From: Plasmodium malariae
Lineage: Eukaryota > Apicomplexa > Aconoidasida > Haemosporida > Plasmodiidae
Assembly (NCBI RefSeq): GCF_900090045.1
Contig: NC_041788.1
Coordinates: forward strand, 2,909,501-2,973,500
DNA length: 64,000 nt
Direction of reading: 5' to 3'
The notes under the pieces were generated by a model. That model was not told the origin of the DNA. It saw only the letters and a list, made by a program, of their open reading frames with translations, and searched no databases. The position numbers and the translations under genes are program-made. Below, piece by piece: positions 23,735 to 33,941 of the stretch (its first letter is position 1; each line of letters starts with the position of its first letter).

Positions 23735-26101
23735 ATGAGCAGGGGGCTGACGAAGCTGCTGGAAGTGAGTCTTTTTGTTGGGGGCTTCCTAGTAATCTGG
23801 TATGTGACAGGAGAAAGGATGTTTAAGAGGAAAAAACAAATAGTGAAGGAAAATATATTGTTAATACTTAGACACCTGTGCTTAGAAATATATAAAGTAT
23901 TAAATGAGACTTCAAAAACTACGAGAAATGTGTACGATATGCTTAAAAATGAACCGAATGCAAGTATTGAGTTAAGCAAATTGGAGGAAGTGCTATTAAA
24001 TAATGGGTATAAAAAAAAAATCGAAGAAGCTGAAAAAGAAGTATTAGATAGATTTAAAATAAGTGTTGACGATTTTTACGAAGAATTAAAAAACTATGAA
24101 AAAGATGAGGATGTACAGAAATATTTAGATTCAATTAAAAAAATGTATAATGAGTCTTTACTTGGATTTCAGCCAAAATTACCATCAATTGATCAAAATA
24201 TATCACAAGATGTAATTATCAATTTAACAAATTTAATATATAAAGAAAAAAGAAAAGTATATAAATCAAAAATTGATTCAATGATTAAAAAAGACGAAAA
24301 TTTCAATATCGATACCACATTTTCAAATTCAGAATTTTTTGAAAAATTGCAAAAGTCAACTGAACATGTAGAGGAAAAAATTATTAAAGAGAACTCAGAT
24401 CTTGTCCCAAATATGTTTACTTTTAAATATTTAGTAAACTACTATTCGAATGATACCAGTTTTTTGCAAAAAAAGAAATATTTGGAATCCAAGCACGGCG
24501 AAAAAATGATCAAAATTTTGAAAATAAAGAAAAACAAGAGAAAGAAAAAGTGTGCAAAGGATAATGGTAGTAACAATGGAAGCAACAATGGCAGTAACAA
24601 TGGCAGTATCAATAGCAGCATAAGGAGCATTCCCAGTCAAAATTCACTGATGGGCAATACCAGTTCGGACAAAAATGGTGGAAGTGGTGGTGGTATCGGT
24701 AATAGCAGTAACAACAGTAACAGTAACATTGACAGTAAAAGCAAAATTAAATGTAATAATAATAGTAATTGTAGCAGCAGTAGTAGTATTGGTAACTTCG
24801 AAAACAAATTTATTTCTGGTGAAGTCAAGGCAAGTGAGGCACCCCCCGAGTTAAATGCCGATGAAAAACTTAACGCTACTGAGGAAAATAAAACGCAGAA
24901 AGATGTAATAACTAATGCACATGAACCCAAAAAAGACAAAGAAATGTTTCAACACATTAGTTATAGCTATAATGAGAATAATGAAAATAACAATACTTCT
25001 TATACTACCAATTATCAGCAAGATAAAGGAAACGATGGTTTTCTCCAAATGGATGGTAGGTATGATTTGAAACGAGTGGAAGTGGAAGATCAAATGGAGA
25101 TAAATGAGCTAAGCGGGATGAATGAAATAAATGAGAATTCAGTTGTAACCAATTTAAATTATGTGCAGGATAGTAAAAGTGAAGAGATAGCGGAGGACGG
25201 GAGAGAACAAGTGAACGAAGCAAATGGAGAGGAGGGCAGGAGAGGAGTAGTAGAATATGTAGAAGGAAGTACGCACAAAGACACGGAAAAGGAAAAATGC
25301 ATGTTCACAAAAAAAGAATCATTTGAAGATGAAGAGAAAATAAGAGTAGGGAGTATTACAGAAAAGAAAGACGTTGAAAATGTTAATGAAAATATAAATA
25401 TAACGCTAGAATTAAAAGAAATTATAGAAAACAAAGTACATGGGGAGGGTGAACATGCTATATACAAGGATGAATTACAATTAGAAAAAACAGCACACAG
25501 TAATGAAGTTGCTAAGGGGAACAGTGTAATGAATGAAAAAGAGGAAATTAATGAAGAGGGTAAAGAAGCAGTTGGAAAAAATGGCGTTGCTGACGATATA
25601 GGAGAAGACTGTGAAAATGCACAGAGTGTATCTGAGAACGATGATACAGGTGAAGGTGCAGATGCAGATGCAGGTGAAACGACTGAGTGGAAAACCGTCG
25701 ACGAGAATGAAAACGAAGAGGAAAATGAATCGAAAGAACCGAATGAGGATAGCAAAAATTTATATGATGCAAAAGAGGAAGATAAATGGAGTTTGTCGGA
25801 GATGCTATCACACAAAGATGAATCCAATGAAAATGAAAATGAAGAAAATGAGAAATTAGCAAATGAGAAATTAGCAAATGAGAAATTAGCAAATGAGAAA
25901 TTAGCAAATGAGGAATTAGCAAATGAGGAATTAGCAAATGAGGAATTAGCAAATGAGAAATTAGCAAAAGATAAATTGGCAGATGAAAAAGATGATGAAA
26001 ATAAGAAAAATAGCTTAACCAAAAATGTGACGCAAAAAAAAAAAAAGAAAAAAAAAAAATTCGAAAAAAAATACATAAATATGTGTATTAAAAAAGAGTA
26101 A
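23735..26101 (+). CDS. Conserved-type Plasmodium protein, N-terminal membrane anchor, unknown function
   Basis: A single open frame of 788 residues. Residues about 8-26 form one hydrophobic helix (SLFVGGFLVIWYVTG) followed by a basic stretch, suggesting a signal anchor with the rest on one side of a membrane. Residues about 30-270 are Lys/Glu-rich and helical with well-mixed composition, probably the conserved part (HLCLEIYKVLNETSK, LPSIDQNISQDVIINLTNL, MFTFKYLVNYYSND). After a KKNKRKKK motif comes an Asn/Ser/Gly-rich region (about 275-350). A long acidic, disordered tail includes five-residue tandem repeats EKLAN/EELAN at about 705-745 and ends in a Lys run. I do not recognise a family. The frame is long and its N-terminal third is not low-complexity, so the gene is real; role unknown. 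Confidence 0.85.
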   Translation: MSRGLTKLLEVSLFVGGFLVIWYVTGERMFKRKKQIVKENILLILRHLCLEIYKVLNETSKTTRNVYDMLKNEPNASIELSKLEEVLLNNGYKKKIEEAEKEVLDRFKISVDDFYEELKNYEKDEDVQKYLDSIKKMYNESLLGFQPKLPSIDQNISQDVIINLTNLIYKEKRKVYKSKIDSMIKKDENFNIDTTFSNSEFFEKLQKSTEHVEEKIIKENSDLVPNMFTFKYLVNYYSNDTSFLQKKKYLESKHGEKMIKILKIKKNKRKKKCAKDNGSNNGSNNGSNNGSINSSIRSIPSQNSLMGNTSSDKNGGSGGGIGNSSNNSNSNIDSKSKIKCNNNSNCSSSSSIGNFENKFISGEVKASEAPPELNADEKLNATEENKTQKDVITNAHEPKKDKEMFQHISYSYNENNENNNTSYTTNYQQDKGNDGFLQMDGRYDLKRVEVEDQMEINELSGMNEINENSVVTNLNYVQDSKSEEIAEDGREQVNEANGEEGRRGVVEYVEGSTHKDTEKEKCMFTKKESFEDEEKIRVGSITEKKDVENVNENINITLELKEIIENKVHGEGEHAIYKDELQLEKTAHSNEVAKGNSVMNEKEEINEEGKEAVGKNGVADDIGEDCENAQSVSENDDTGEGADADAGETTEWKTVDENENEEENESKEPNEDSKNLYDAKEEDKWSLSEMLSHKDESNENENEENEKLANEKLANEKLANEKLANEELANEELANEELANEKLAKDKLADEKDDENKKNSLTKNVTQKKKKKKKKFEKKYINMCIKKE
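25850..25977 (+). repeat. 15-bp coding repeat (EKLAN/EELAN)
   Basis: Eight copies of GAGAAATTAGCAAAT (some GAGGAA), followed by two diverged copies, in the acidic tail of the 788-residue protein. The opposite strand stays open across the tail because Glu and Lys codons reversed give Phe, Ser and Leu, which explains the long antisense frame at 25159-26076. Confidence 0.9.
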
Positions 26102-27166
26102 ATAAATAAATAATTGGCATTCTATTTTTTTAAATTAAAAAGAGCCGTTTCAGTTACTGCATTATACGTACATAGGTACACAAGTATATATGTACATGCG
26201 TACGTGTGTATATACGTATGTACGCTTTATTCATTATGCATACGTATACGTGTGTATTGACGTATATAATTTTTTTTACATTCCAGAAAAAAAATTAATT
26301 TTAATTTAGCTATTTGTTGTACATTAACAGTTTCATATTTCCATATGTAATTCAGCCCACGCACTGATATATGCAGACAGATATATGTAATTAGTGTTGT
26401 TTTAACAGTAACCAGTTTTTTAAAATTAATTTTATTTTGTATTAATAATTAAAGCTTTTGTAAACTTTTACATACATATATATGTATGTATATATATATA
26501 TATATATATTAATGCATATATATTAACATGCATACTAAGGAATATATTTTTAGGTATACATATAAATGCGTATTCATATATATATAAGCGTACATGCATA
26601 TATTAATGTTTATATTCTTATATACTATTTTTATGACCACATAATTTTTAAAAACTCTTTAAAATTAAAACACCAAGAATTTAATTAAAAAATACGCAGA
26701 AATTTTTTTAAAATTGTACTTACCTTATAAGATTATGTATGGGCTTGTCTTGAACATATCGTAAAATAGCTGAAATGAGTAAAATGACCGAAATGAGTAA
26801 AATGACCGAAATGAGTAAAATGACCGAAATGAGTAAAATGACCGAAATGAGTAAAATGACTGAAATGAGTAAAATGGTTGGAACGACTTAAAAGACGGAA
26901 ACTGCTGTAGTTATCTTAAGGAAATTCAAATTAAAGTGTTAACACCCTCCTTATGAATGTGCATATATTACAGTACAGCAAGTCCAGTAAATGAAGGTGT
27001 TTTTTTTTTTTTTTTTTTTTTTCAGAATAGCGTATTTTTTTTAAAAAAGAAATAAAAAAAATATATGCTATTACAATTACTCTATTTAAAAAAAAAAAAA
27101 AAAAAAAGAATTTTAAAAATTATTTGAAGGTCTTTTTCGAATCCTTATTTGTAGAATATGCAATGC

Positions 27167-27198
<32 letters not shown>

Positions 27199-27756
27199 TA
27201 CTTTTTACTTTTTTCTTTGTTCTTTCATAGTATATACAATAACATGCAAAAAGGAAAAAAATAATATTATTAATCATGAAAGGAAGTATAAGAATATATT
27301 TGAAAAATTAAAACAAAATATTTTATTTATAAAAAAATTAAAATTATATATAAACACTTCAAATTTTGATAAGTATATTTTAAATTAGACATAATATTAC
27401 ATAAAAAAAAAAAAAAAAAAAAAAAAATTAAAATTTTGATAAATTTTGTTTATATTTGAACTTAATTCAATTTAATCTTATAATTGATGTTTTTCATAGC
27501 ACAACACATTCCATAAAATAATTTAAGGGGATATACAGAAACCCACATGTATTATTATGCTTTTTTTTCCCGTATTTTATTTTCCTTTTTATTGTATTCC
27601 TTTATTTTATTTTTAAATATTATATCAAGAGGCTCCTCGTATTAAATAAAAAAAAATTAAAGAAAAAAAAAAAAAACAAAAATCTTTTATTCATAATTTA
27701 TGAAGTTTAAAGATTAATCATTTTAAAAAATTTATTATTTTTTTTTTTTTTCGACC
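26102..27756. other. Intergenic upstream of the COPI-associated gene
   Basis: About 1.7 kb between plus-strand genes. It contains TA-rich DNA, an 18-bp array (26770-26890) and several poly-T/poly-A blocks (27001-27022, 27087-27106, 27168-27192, 27403-27427). No gene-like frame. Confidence 0.6.
26770..26895. repeat. 18-bp repeat (GAAATGAGTAAAATGACC)
   Basis: Six copies, the last ones degraded. The ATGs within it could act as upstream starts only if transcribed; it lies nearly 900 bp from the next start codon. Confidence 0.85.
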
Positions 27757-28676
27757 ATGGTTCCTTTAATCAAGAATATACCAAATTTTAGCTTAAGATT
27801 TTTATCAATGGCTTCGGGTATAAGTTATTTAATTATTTTTTTTCTCCAAAGTGTAATGTTATCTGAAAGTTGACACATGTATCTTGTGTGTTTGTGTATA
27901 TGTGTATGTGTGTATATGCGTATGTGTGTATATGCGTATGTGTGTATACGTTTATGTGTGTATACGTTTATGTGGGTATATGTTTATGTGGGTATATGTT
28001 TATGTGGGTATATGCGTATGTGTGTATATGCGTATGTGTGTATATGCGTATGTGTGTATATGCGTATGTGTGTATATGCGTATGTGGGTATATGTTTATG
28101 TGGGTATAAGCGTATGTGCTTATGTTCACATTTTTTTTGCGTATGAGCGCAATGTGTATACGCATAACAACAAGCCTGTATGTTTCCCTTATGTAATGCG
28201 TCAACCGTTCTAACTTCCTCTAATTTTCCCATATAACATGTATATTTTTATAAAAATTTTTTTTCGATTTTGTTCTTGTCTTAATAGGAGCACTGATGAT
28301 AACAGCTGGAATTTTAAACGTCTTTAATTTATTTCAAATAGTTATAAATTTATACATTATATGTTCGGGGGTATTGTTAATTTTATGTGATATAAAAACG
28401 TTTACCTTTTATAGATATATAGAGTTCTTATTCACAGTGGTTGGTAGAAGTCTTTATATTCTTATAATAGCATCGATTATAATTAATAAAGGGTTACTTA
28501 GTTTATTAATAGGATTAATCCTTATTGTAATAGCGGCCATGTATGTCACATTAGGTTATTATAATGGTATACCTATACCACTTATGGATAAACGTAATTG
28601 CGTGAGTAGCTTCCCAGATCAGAAAAATAATGCAAGAAGTACTTGTTCTATGGAAACAACAGATGGTTTTAATTAA
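27757..28676 (+). CDS. COPI-associated / TVP15-like Golgi membrane protein (2 exons)
   Basis: Exon 1 is 27757-27817 and exon 2 is 28288-28676. The join at TCGG|GTATAAG..TTAATAG restores a Gly codon and gives 149 residues. The protein begins MVPLIKNIPNFSLRFLSMASGALM and has four hydrophobic helices: ALMITAGILNVFNLFQ, LYIICSGVLLILCDI, FLFTVVGRSLYILIIASII and LLSLLIGLILIVIAAMYVTLG, followed by a hydrophilic tail of about 40 residues. The order of helices, the early G-A-L-x-x-x-A-G-I motif, the GR-x-L-x-Y/I helix start and the small size match the COPI-associated protein family (yeast Tvp15, vesicle proteins of the late Golgi). In yeast these sit in Tlg2-containing Golgi membranes with no known enzyme activity. 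The intron is 470 nt and is largely filled by a minisatellite. Confidence 0.82.
27885..28110. repeat. 16-bp GT-rich minisatellite within an intron
   Basis: About fourteen copies of variants of TATATGCGTATGTGTG, with blocks in which GCG is replaced by TTT and TGTG by TGGG. Copies fall into ordered variant blocks, as expected for recent unequal exchange. It lies inside the intron of the COPI-associated gene and keeps plus and minus frames open without coding meaning. Confidence 0.9.
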
Positions 28677-29863
28677 TTCGTATTGAAACACAGATGAAGA
28701 TGAAACAAATTCGAAGACCTTTATATGTACTTTAAAATTATATGCATTTTATATTCCTTTATTCCCTTATTCCTTTATTCTATATTATTCCTTTATTTTT
28801 TTTATGTATTTGTCTTGTCCGTTTCCACCTTCCACATTTATATGATATAATGAATGTTTTAATCGCGTTAATAAAACATAATTTTTTTATGTGCTTTTTA
28901 AAAAAAAAAAAAAAAAAAGAAATATTTAAAAATTTATGTATTCATGCTTTATTTAAATTTTCCCTTTTATTAACAAGTGTTTAAATGTTTATTTCTGATA
29001 AAAAAGATACATATGTGAATATGTGCGCGCATACGCACATACATACATACATATATGTATATGCATATATAATATATATATGTTCACGCGTGTATGCAAC
29101 ACATATAAGTAGTACGTTCCCCTAATGGCATATAAGTACATTATAGTAAATTAAAGAATATAATTTATTATGTTGTACCGTAATGTACCGTACTGTACCG
29201 CATTGTACTGTATTATACTATATTATATGTTTTTTTTTTTTTTTTTTTCGCCACCTTTCTTTGTATTATGTGCTCATTTAAATATCTTTCCTGCATTTTT
29301 TACTTAATAGTTGAAATTGTATTTTATTTTATTTTATTTATTTTTTTTTCTGATGTTATAAAATTTTGGTACAGGACTTTTTTAACAAATGGACGTACAT
29401 TACGCTTCTTTTTTGAAAGAAATAGTGTAACATACATATATATATGTACATATTTACACATTTACATATACATAATATAATTAAATAGTCTAAAATGGTA
29501 GAAACAAACGATGCGTGAACATTTTATATTAAACGATTAATTCTGATTTTATGAAACCATCAAGTAAAAGACATTAGCATATTAGTACGTATCATGTTTT
29601 GGATGATGTGATATACAGCAGAATAAAGTATTATCATTGCTCTCGTCATTATTAAAAAAAAAAAAAAAGAAGATTACAATAAAGACATACATTACTTTGG
29701 AGCAAATTAAAAAAAATATATATATCGTATAAAAAAAAGCAAAATTTTTTTCTTTCCAGATGTACCTCAAACAACCCCAAAATGTAATTCGTAAATTTTT
29801 GGAAAATATTACAACGATTGTTTAGGTATATCTATACATACATATAGAAATATAGAAATATAC

Positions 29864-29917
<54 letters not shown>

Positions 29918-30854
29918 GCATTTATATGTACATATATCTTCTATATGAATAAAGTTGAATACCATTTTGAAAAACTCCTCTCATCCTTATAATTATATCT
30001 AGCTCGCAATAGTAGCTAATGAAATGTTTCTTATAACAGTGAAATATGTGTTGTGAACACATGTACTTGTACATATATTTTTTTTTTGGTTGTATGAAAC
30101 TTTTTTTATATTGTCAACAAACATGGTATTTTATTATGCTTAAATATACATTAAAACGTAGGAAAAAAAAAGAAAAAAAGAAAAAGAGAAAAGGATGAAA
30201 GTAATATTCTTCTTTTTTTGCAATACTGAAATTCTTTATATTAAGTTCATTACTAACCGTTTAAATGGTACATTTTTAATTTATTACAATTTGAATTTAA
30301 TTAAAAATAAATCATTCACATATTATAAAGTTTATAAGAAAAAAGTATAATAACAAACTTTTATTTCTTATTTATTATTACACTATGAACTGTTCACAAA
30401 ATGTGTGTGTGGTGTAAAATAAATTAATATATATATATGAACAAGGAGTAAAGTAATATTAACAATTCGTTAAAAAAGTACTAGCAATTCAATGATAAAA
30501 TATGAACAGTTCATAAATAAGGTAAGAATAGCTTAATAAAAATGCATGAACAGTTCATTAAAAAGGGATAAGCAGTTCATTCAAAAGGTATGAAAGTTCA
30601 TTAATAAGAAATGAACAATTCACTAAAATGGTATGAATAATTCACTAAAAGGTATGAACAATTCACTAAATGGTATGAACAATTCACTAAATGGTATGAA
30701 CAATTCACTAAATGGTATGAACAATTCACTAAATGGTATGAACAATTCACTAAATGGTATGAACAATTCACTAAAATGATATGAATAGCTTATTATAAAG
30801 ACTTAAATAGCCACTAAAAAAGTATGAACAAGAAATAAATTTTTTTTTTTTTTT
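28677..30854. other. Intergenic, convergent 3' ends
   Basis: About 2.2 kb between the 3' ends of the COPI-associated gene (+) and CacyBP (-). It contains a GTACYG-type word cluster at 29170-29225, a TA run of about 50 bp at 29872-29922 and a 21-bp array at 30590-30780 adjoining the CacyBP stop. Nothing coding was recognised. Confidence 0.6.
30590..30780. repeat. 21-bp minisatellite downstream of CacyBP
   Basis: About eight copies of a 21-bp unit containing ATGAACAATTCACTAAATGG, with diverged copies back to about 30510. It ends some 75 bp beyond the CacyBP stop, so it should be in that transcript's 3' UTR. Confidence 0.88.
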
Positions 30855-31541
30855 TTAAAAATTTGGAATAGAAAAATCCGATTTCTTTTCATTTGCTTCA
30901 CACCATGCTTTCGCTATTGTTCTTTTCATATCGCTGTCTCCCTCCTGATATAGTTGTTTCATCATGTTCATAAGCATAGTAGAGGGTTCAGCTTGTTCAT
31001 CCATTTTAGGAGCTCTAATTTTGGACATGGGAGATTCTTTAAAATGTAGATTATCCCAATATTTATTATCGTGTTTGATTAGGTATACATGAATTGCATC
31101 CTTTCTAACTTTTATAGAACATTTGCTTGGTACAATTTTTTCATGCAATTTTTTAATACAGAAACGATAATTTTTTTTATCTACATCATGCATTTTTATT
31201 TCAAAAGATCTTTCATTAAATTCTGTAAAAATTTTTCCTTTTTCAATATTTTGCACATTTTTAACTGTTAAAAAAACAGTAACTTTATTTCCTTCTTGAT
31301 TCCATGCAAAGGATTGAACAGAATTATATGAGGTATTATTGCTCTCATTTAATTGTAAGTTTGTGTCATTTATTTTATTTGGGGTTTGACTTCCTTCAAT
31401 CTTTAATTTTGCTATATCAACAGTTGTTTTTTCTATGCATTCTATTATTTTCCTTTTGACATTTTCTCTTAATGCTAAGGACAACAACTTATTAAATTCT
31501 ACTATATCTTCATTCAGCTCGCTAATTTTTCCCGATTCCAT
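30855..31541 (-). CDS. CACYBP: Calcyclin-binding protein / Siah-interacting protein (CacyBP)
   Basis: A single-exon gene of 228 residues starting at a true ATG (MESGKISELNEDIVEF). Residues about 1-55 form the helical N-terminal dimerisation-type region. Residues about 75-165 form a CS domain (p23/SGT1 beta-sandwich: FAWNQEGNKVTVFLTVKNV, IKMHDVDKKNYRFCIKKLHE, SIKVRKDAIHVYLIKHDNKYWDNL). The C-terminus is an SGS segment with DPS-like EPSTMLMNMMKQLYQEG and DSDMKRTIAKAWCEANEKK, the most conserved stretch of the family. Animal CacyBP bridges Siah-type ubiquitin ligases and Skp1 and binds S100 proteins through its tail; it is also linked to Hsp90 and to phosphatase activity. Malaria parasites have no S100 proteins that I know of, so the ubiquitin or chaperone side is the more likely role. 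Length equals that of the human protein (228). Confidence 0.95.
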   Translation of the reverse strand: MESGKISELNEDIVEFNKLLSLALRENVKRKIIECIEKTTVDIAKLKIEGSQTPNKINDTNLQLNESNNTSYNSVQSFAWNQEGNKVTVFLTVKNVQNIEKGKIFTEFNERSFEIKMHDVDKKNYRFCIKKLHEKIVPSKCSIKVRKDAIHVYLIKHDNKYWDNLHFKESPMSKIRAPKMDEQAEPSTMLMNMMKQLYQEGDSDMKRTIAKAWCEANEKKSDFSIPNF

Positions 31542-32086
31542 GGTTTATATATATATATATTTATTAACAAAATAAATATAAAAGGAAAAACGAACAACGA
31601 ACAACGAAAAACGAAAAACGAAAAACGAAAAACGAAAAATAAAAAATGAAAAATGAAGAAGTTAAATACGTAGGCGTATGTATGGTTAATTTTTCTTTCT
31701 GCTACAATATTTCTCAAAATACTTGCGATCTTATACTGTTATCTTATATTAAGTAAATTTTTTTAATTGTACGTTACTGGAAAAATTAAAAAATTATTTA
31801 TTCCTATTCTCTTAGTTTTATTTTTGGGTAAGGTTCCAAATTAATCAGTAAGTTCAATTATATATAATTATAAACAGTATATATATATAATAAACTGTAA
31901 TAAAATAGCGAAAGATATATTTTTTAATTTATACGTCCCTCTCTTACATTAAAATGTTTATTATATATTGTATTACAATTTTTTATAACGCATATAATCT
32001 TTATATAATTTATTTAAAATTTTATATGGTATATTGTACATAGTTCATTGTATATTTTTTTTTTTTTTTTTTTTTTTACAGCTCAC
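31542..32086. other. Divergent intergenic region upstream of CacyBP
   Basis: This 545-bp stretch should contain the CacyBP promoter and possibly that of the small plus-strand frame. It holds a short AAAAACG heptamer repeat (31590-31650), a strong donor-like word GGGTAAGG at 31826-31833 and a poly-T/ACAG acceptor-like end at 32054-32081. I could not find a first exon with an ATG in the right phase. Confidence 0.5.
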
Positions 32087-32233
32087 ATGGGATTTTTAGT
32101 AAAACTGCTGAATTTAACTCGTAATCTACATAAAAATAAAAAGAAAATACGTTTCTCCAAATCCAACATACATACTCAGATAAAAATAAAAAAGTACAGT
32201 TCCCCTTGTATTAAAAATAAAAAAAAAAGTTAA
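32087..32233 (+). CDS. Small basic protein, 48 residues, unknown (low confidence)
   Basis: An ATG at 32087 opens a 48-residue frame (MGFLVKLLNLTRNLHKNKKK at its start) ending in a Lys-rich tail. It is preceded by a long poly-T and ACAG, a good splice acceptor, so the frame could be a last exon entered in phase 1; the first exon is not found. The small size, basic charge, a possible strand (GFLVKLL) and the late IKIKKYSSP motif recall small mitochondrial ribosomal proteins such as bL33. However, the family's Gly-rich turn and DPVV motif are absent, so I do not name it. Composition is more varied than the flanking A+T-rich DNA. It could also be chance. Confidence 0.35.
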   Translation: MGFLVKLLNLTRNLHKNKKKIRFSKSNIHTQIKIKKYSSPCIKNKKKS

Positions 32234-32766
32234 CATAAAAACAATAAGCAAGTTGAACTCCTTCACGTCATATCCTTTTTGTTTAACACTTAAAAAATAA
32301 ATATAAAATGAATGGCAAAAGGGTTATGTTTGATACAAGTACTTGTGGAGGTACAAGTGCATGTATATGCATATATGTATACATATATATATATATATAT
32401 TCAGTATGTATATGCCGTATATATAATACATACTTTCATACCGTATGAGTAAGAAAAACAAGTTTTATGTTATTCTTCATATGTTCTTTATATATTAATA
32501 AAGGAACAATATTTCTATGAATGTTTTTTTAATGTAATTTCCCCTGTACACCATAAAATTTGACAATAAATGACCTTTCAAAAAAGAAAGGAAAAACAGC
32601 TGACGAAAATATTTTCTGAGTGTGCTATATTTAATATAACTACATGAATATATGATAGAACATTCTTTATATTAATGGCATATACACCCTTTTCGTAGTT
32701 AAGGTTCATTTGGAATTATAAAAAAGGGAAAATCATTACGTACATCATTGTGTACACCTAATGTGC

Positions 32767-32810
<44 letters not shown>

Positions 32811-33941
32811 ATTTATTTGTGCGTAAAATATTAAAAACATAAATTTTACTAAAGCGCTAAATTATAGCTGTAAAATAATTTTATATATTTCGTGAAATAT
32901 GACACAATCAGTTAAAAGCTACAAAATGTAGAAGCTTGTCCAGTAAATATAAAATTGTGAACATCGTTTTACGTTATACTCACAATGCTAACAGGAGGGT
33001 GCGAAAAAAGAACTAAGAGGAACAGAAAACGAAAAGAAACACTGTGTATATTTTTTTACATATCACTTTATAACAAAAACAGAAAAATATAGCGAAAAAA
33101 AAAAAAATATGAATACTAATAACAAAATAAAGTGATTTTTTTTTTTTTTTTTTTTTTTTTGTATTTGTCCTCACTTAAAAATCCACATGACGAAATTTAA
33201 ATCAGAACTCGAGAAATAAAAAATTAAAATGTTCTGATTTAGGAAAAATCATTAAACTTACGAAAAAAATGAAACACAACAACGAAAAAAGAAATAACGT
33301 GATATCATATAAAAGGTAGTTGTATGCTTATTAACTTCCAAGCCATATATGCTGAGCGTATACGATTTCTCAAAAGGGATCGCATGTCGATAACTAAATA
33401 GAGCCACGTGCATATATATGGGATTTAAATAAAATTGCGCGTATGGGTACGTCTATATGTATTGGTGTGTGTATATATATATATATATATTGTATATATG
33501 TGCGCATGTACGGACGGACGTGTATGCAAACTGTGAAGTCGAATAAAATTTAAAAATACACTATCAGTGAATACAGCTATTTTTTGTACTGTATATTTAT
33601 AGAGCTTTTACGTAACTCGTAATGATGGGATAATTCTTCTATGTTTTTTTTTTTTTTTGTACGAATAGTACATTTCGAATATTTTTTTTTCACATTTTTC
33701 AACTAATCTTATTTAACTTTTTTCTTTTTCTTTCTTTTTTTTTTTTTTGATACCTTATTACCTACACCAATGCTATTTTGGTCATGTTGTATATGTCTGT
33801 CACGTTTACCACTTGCCATTGTCGAACAATAATTTTTTTTTTTTTTATTTACACTGTCCTTCTCATTTTAATTTTATTTCATTCGGAAAGGAATCCCTGT
33901 CTTTAAATATATAATTTTTTTTTTTTTTTGTCTATGTCAAG
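32234..33941. other. Intergenic 3' to the twinfilin-like gene
   Basis: About 1.7 kb of A+T-rich DNA with (TA)n runs (32380-32400, 32780-32808, 33474-33490), a long poly-T (33138-33160) and no coding frame of note. It lies downstream of both the small plus-strand frame and the minus-strand twinfilin-like gene. Confidence 0.6.

Noticed and set aside
25159..26076. 305-codon open frame on the minus strand inside the 788-residue gene
   Set aside because: It is the reverse reading of Glu/Lys-rich codons (giving Ser/Phe/Leu), entirely inside a clear plus-strand coding region, with no motif of its own.
27870..28232. Cys/Val/Tyr-rich frames in both directions
   Set aside because: Readings of the 16-bp intronic minisatellite.
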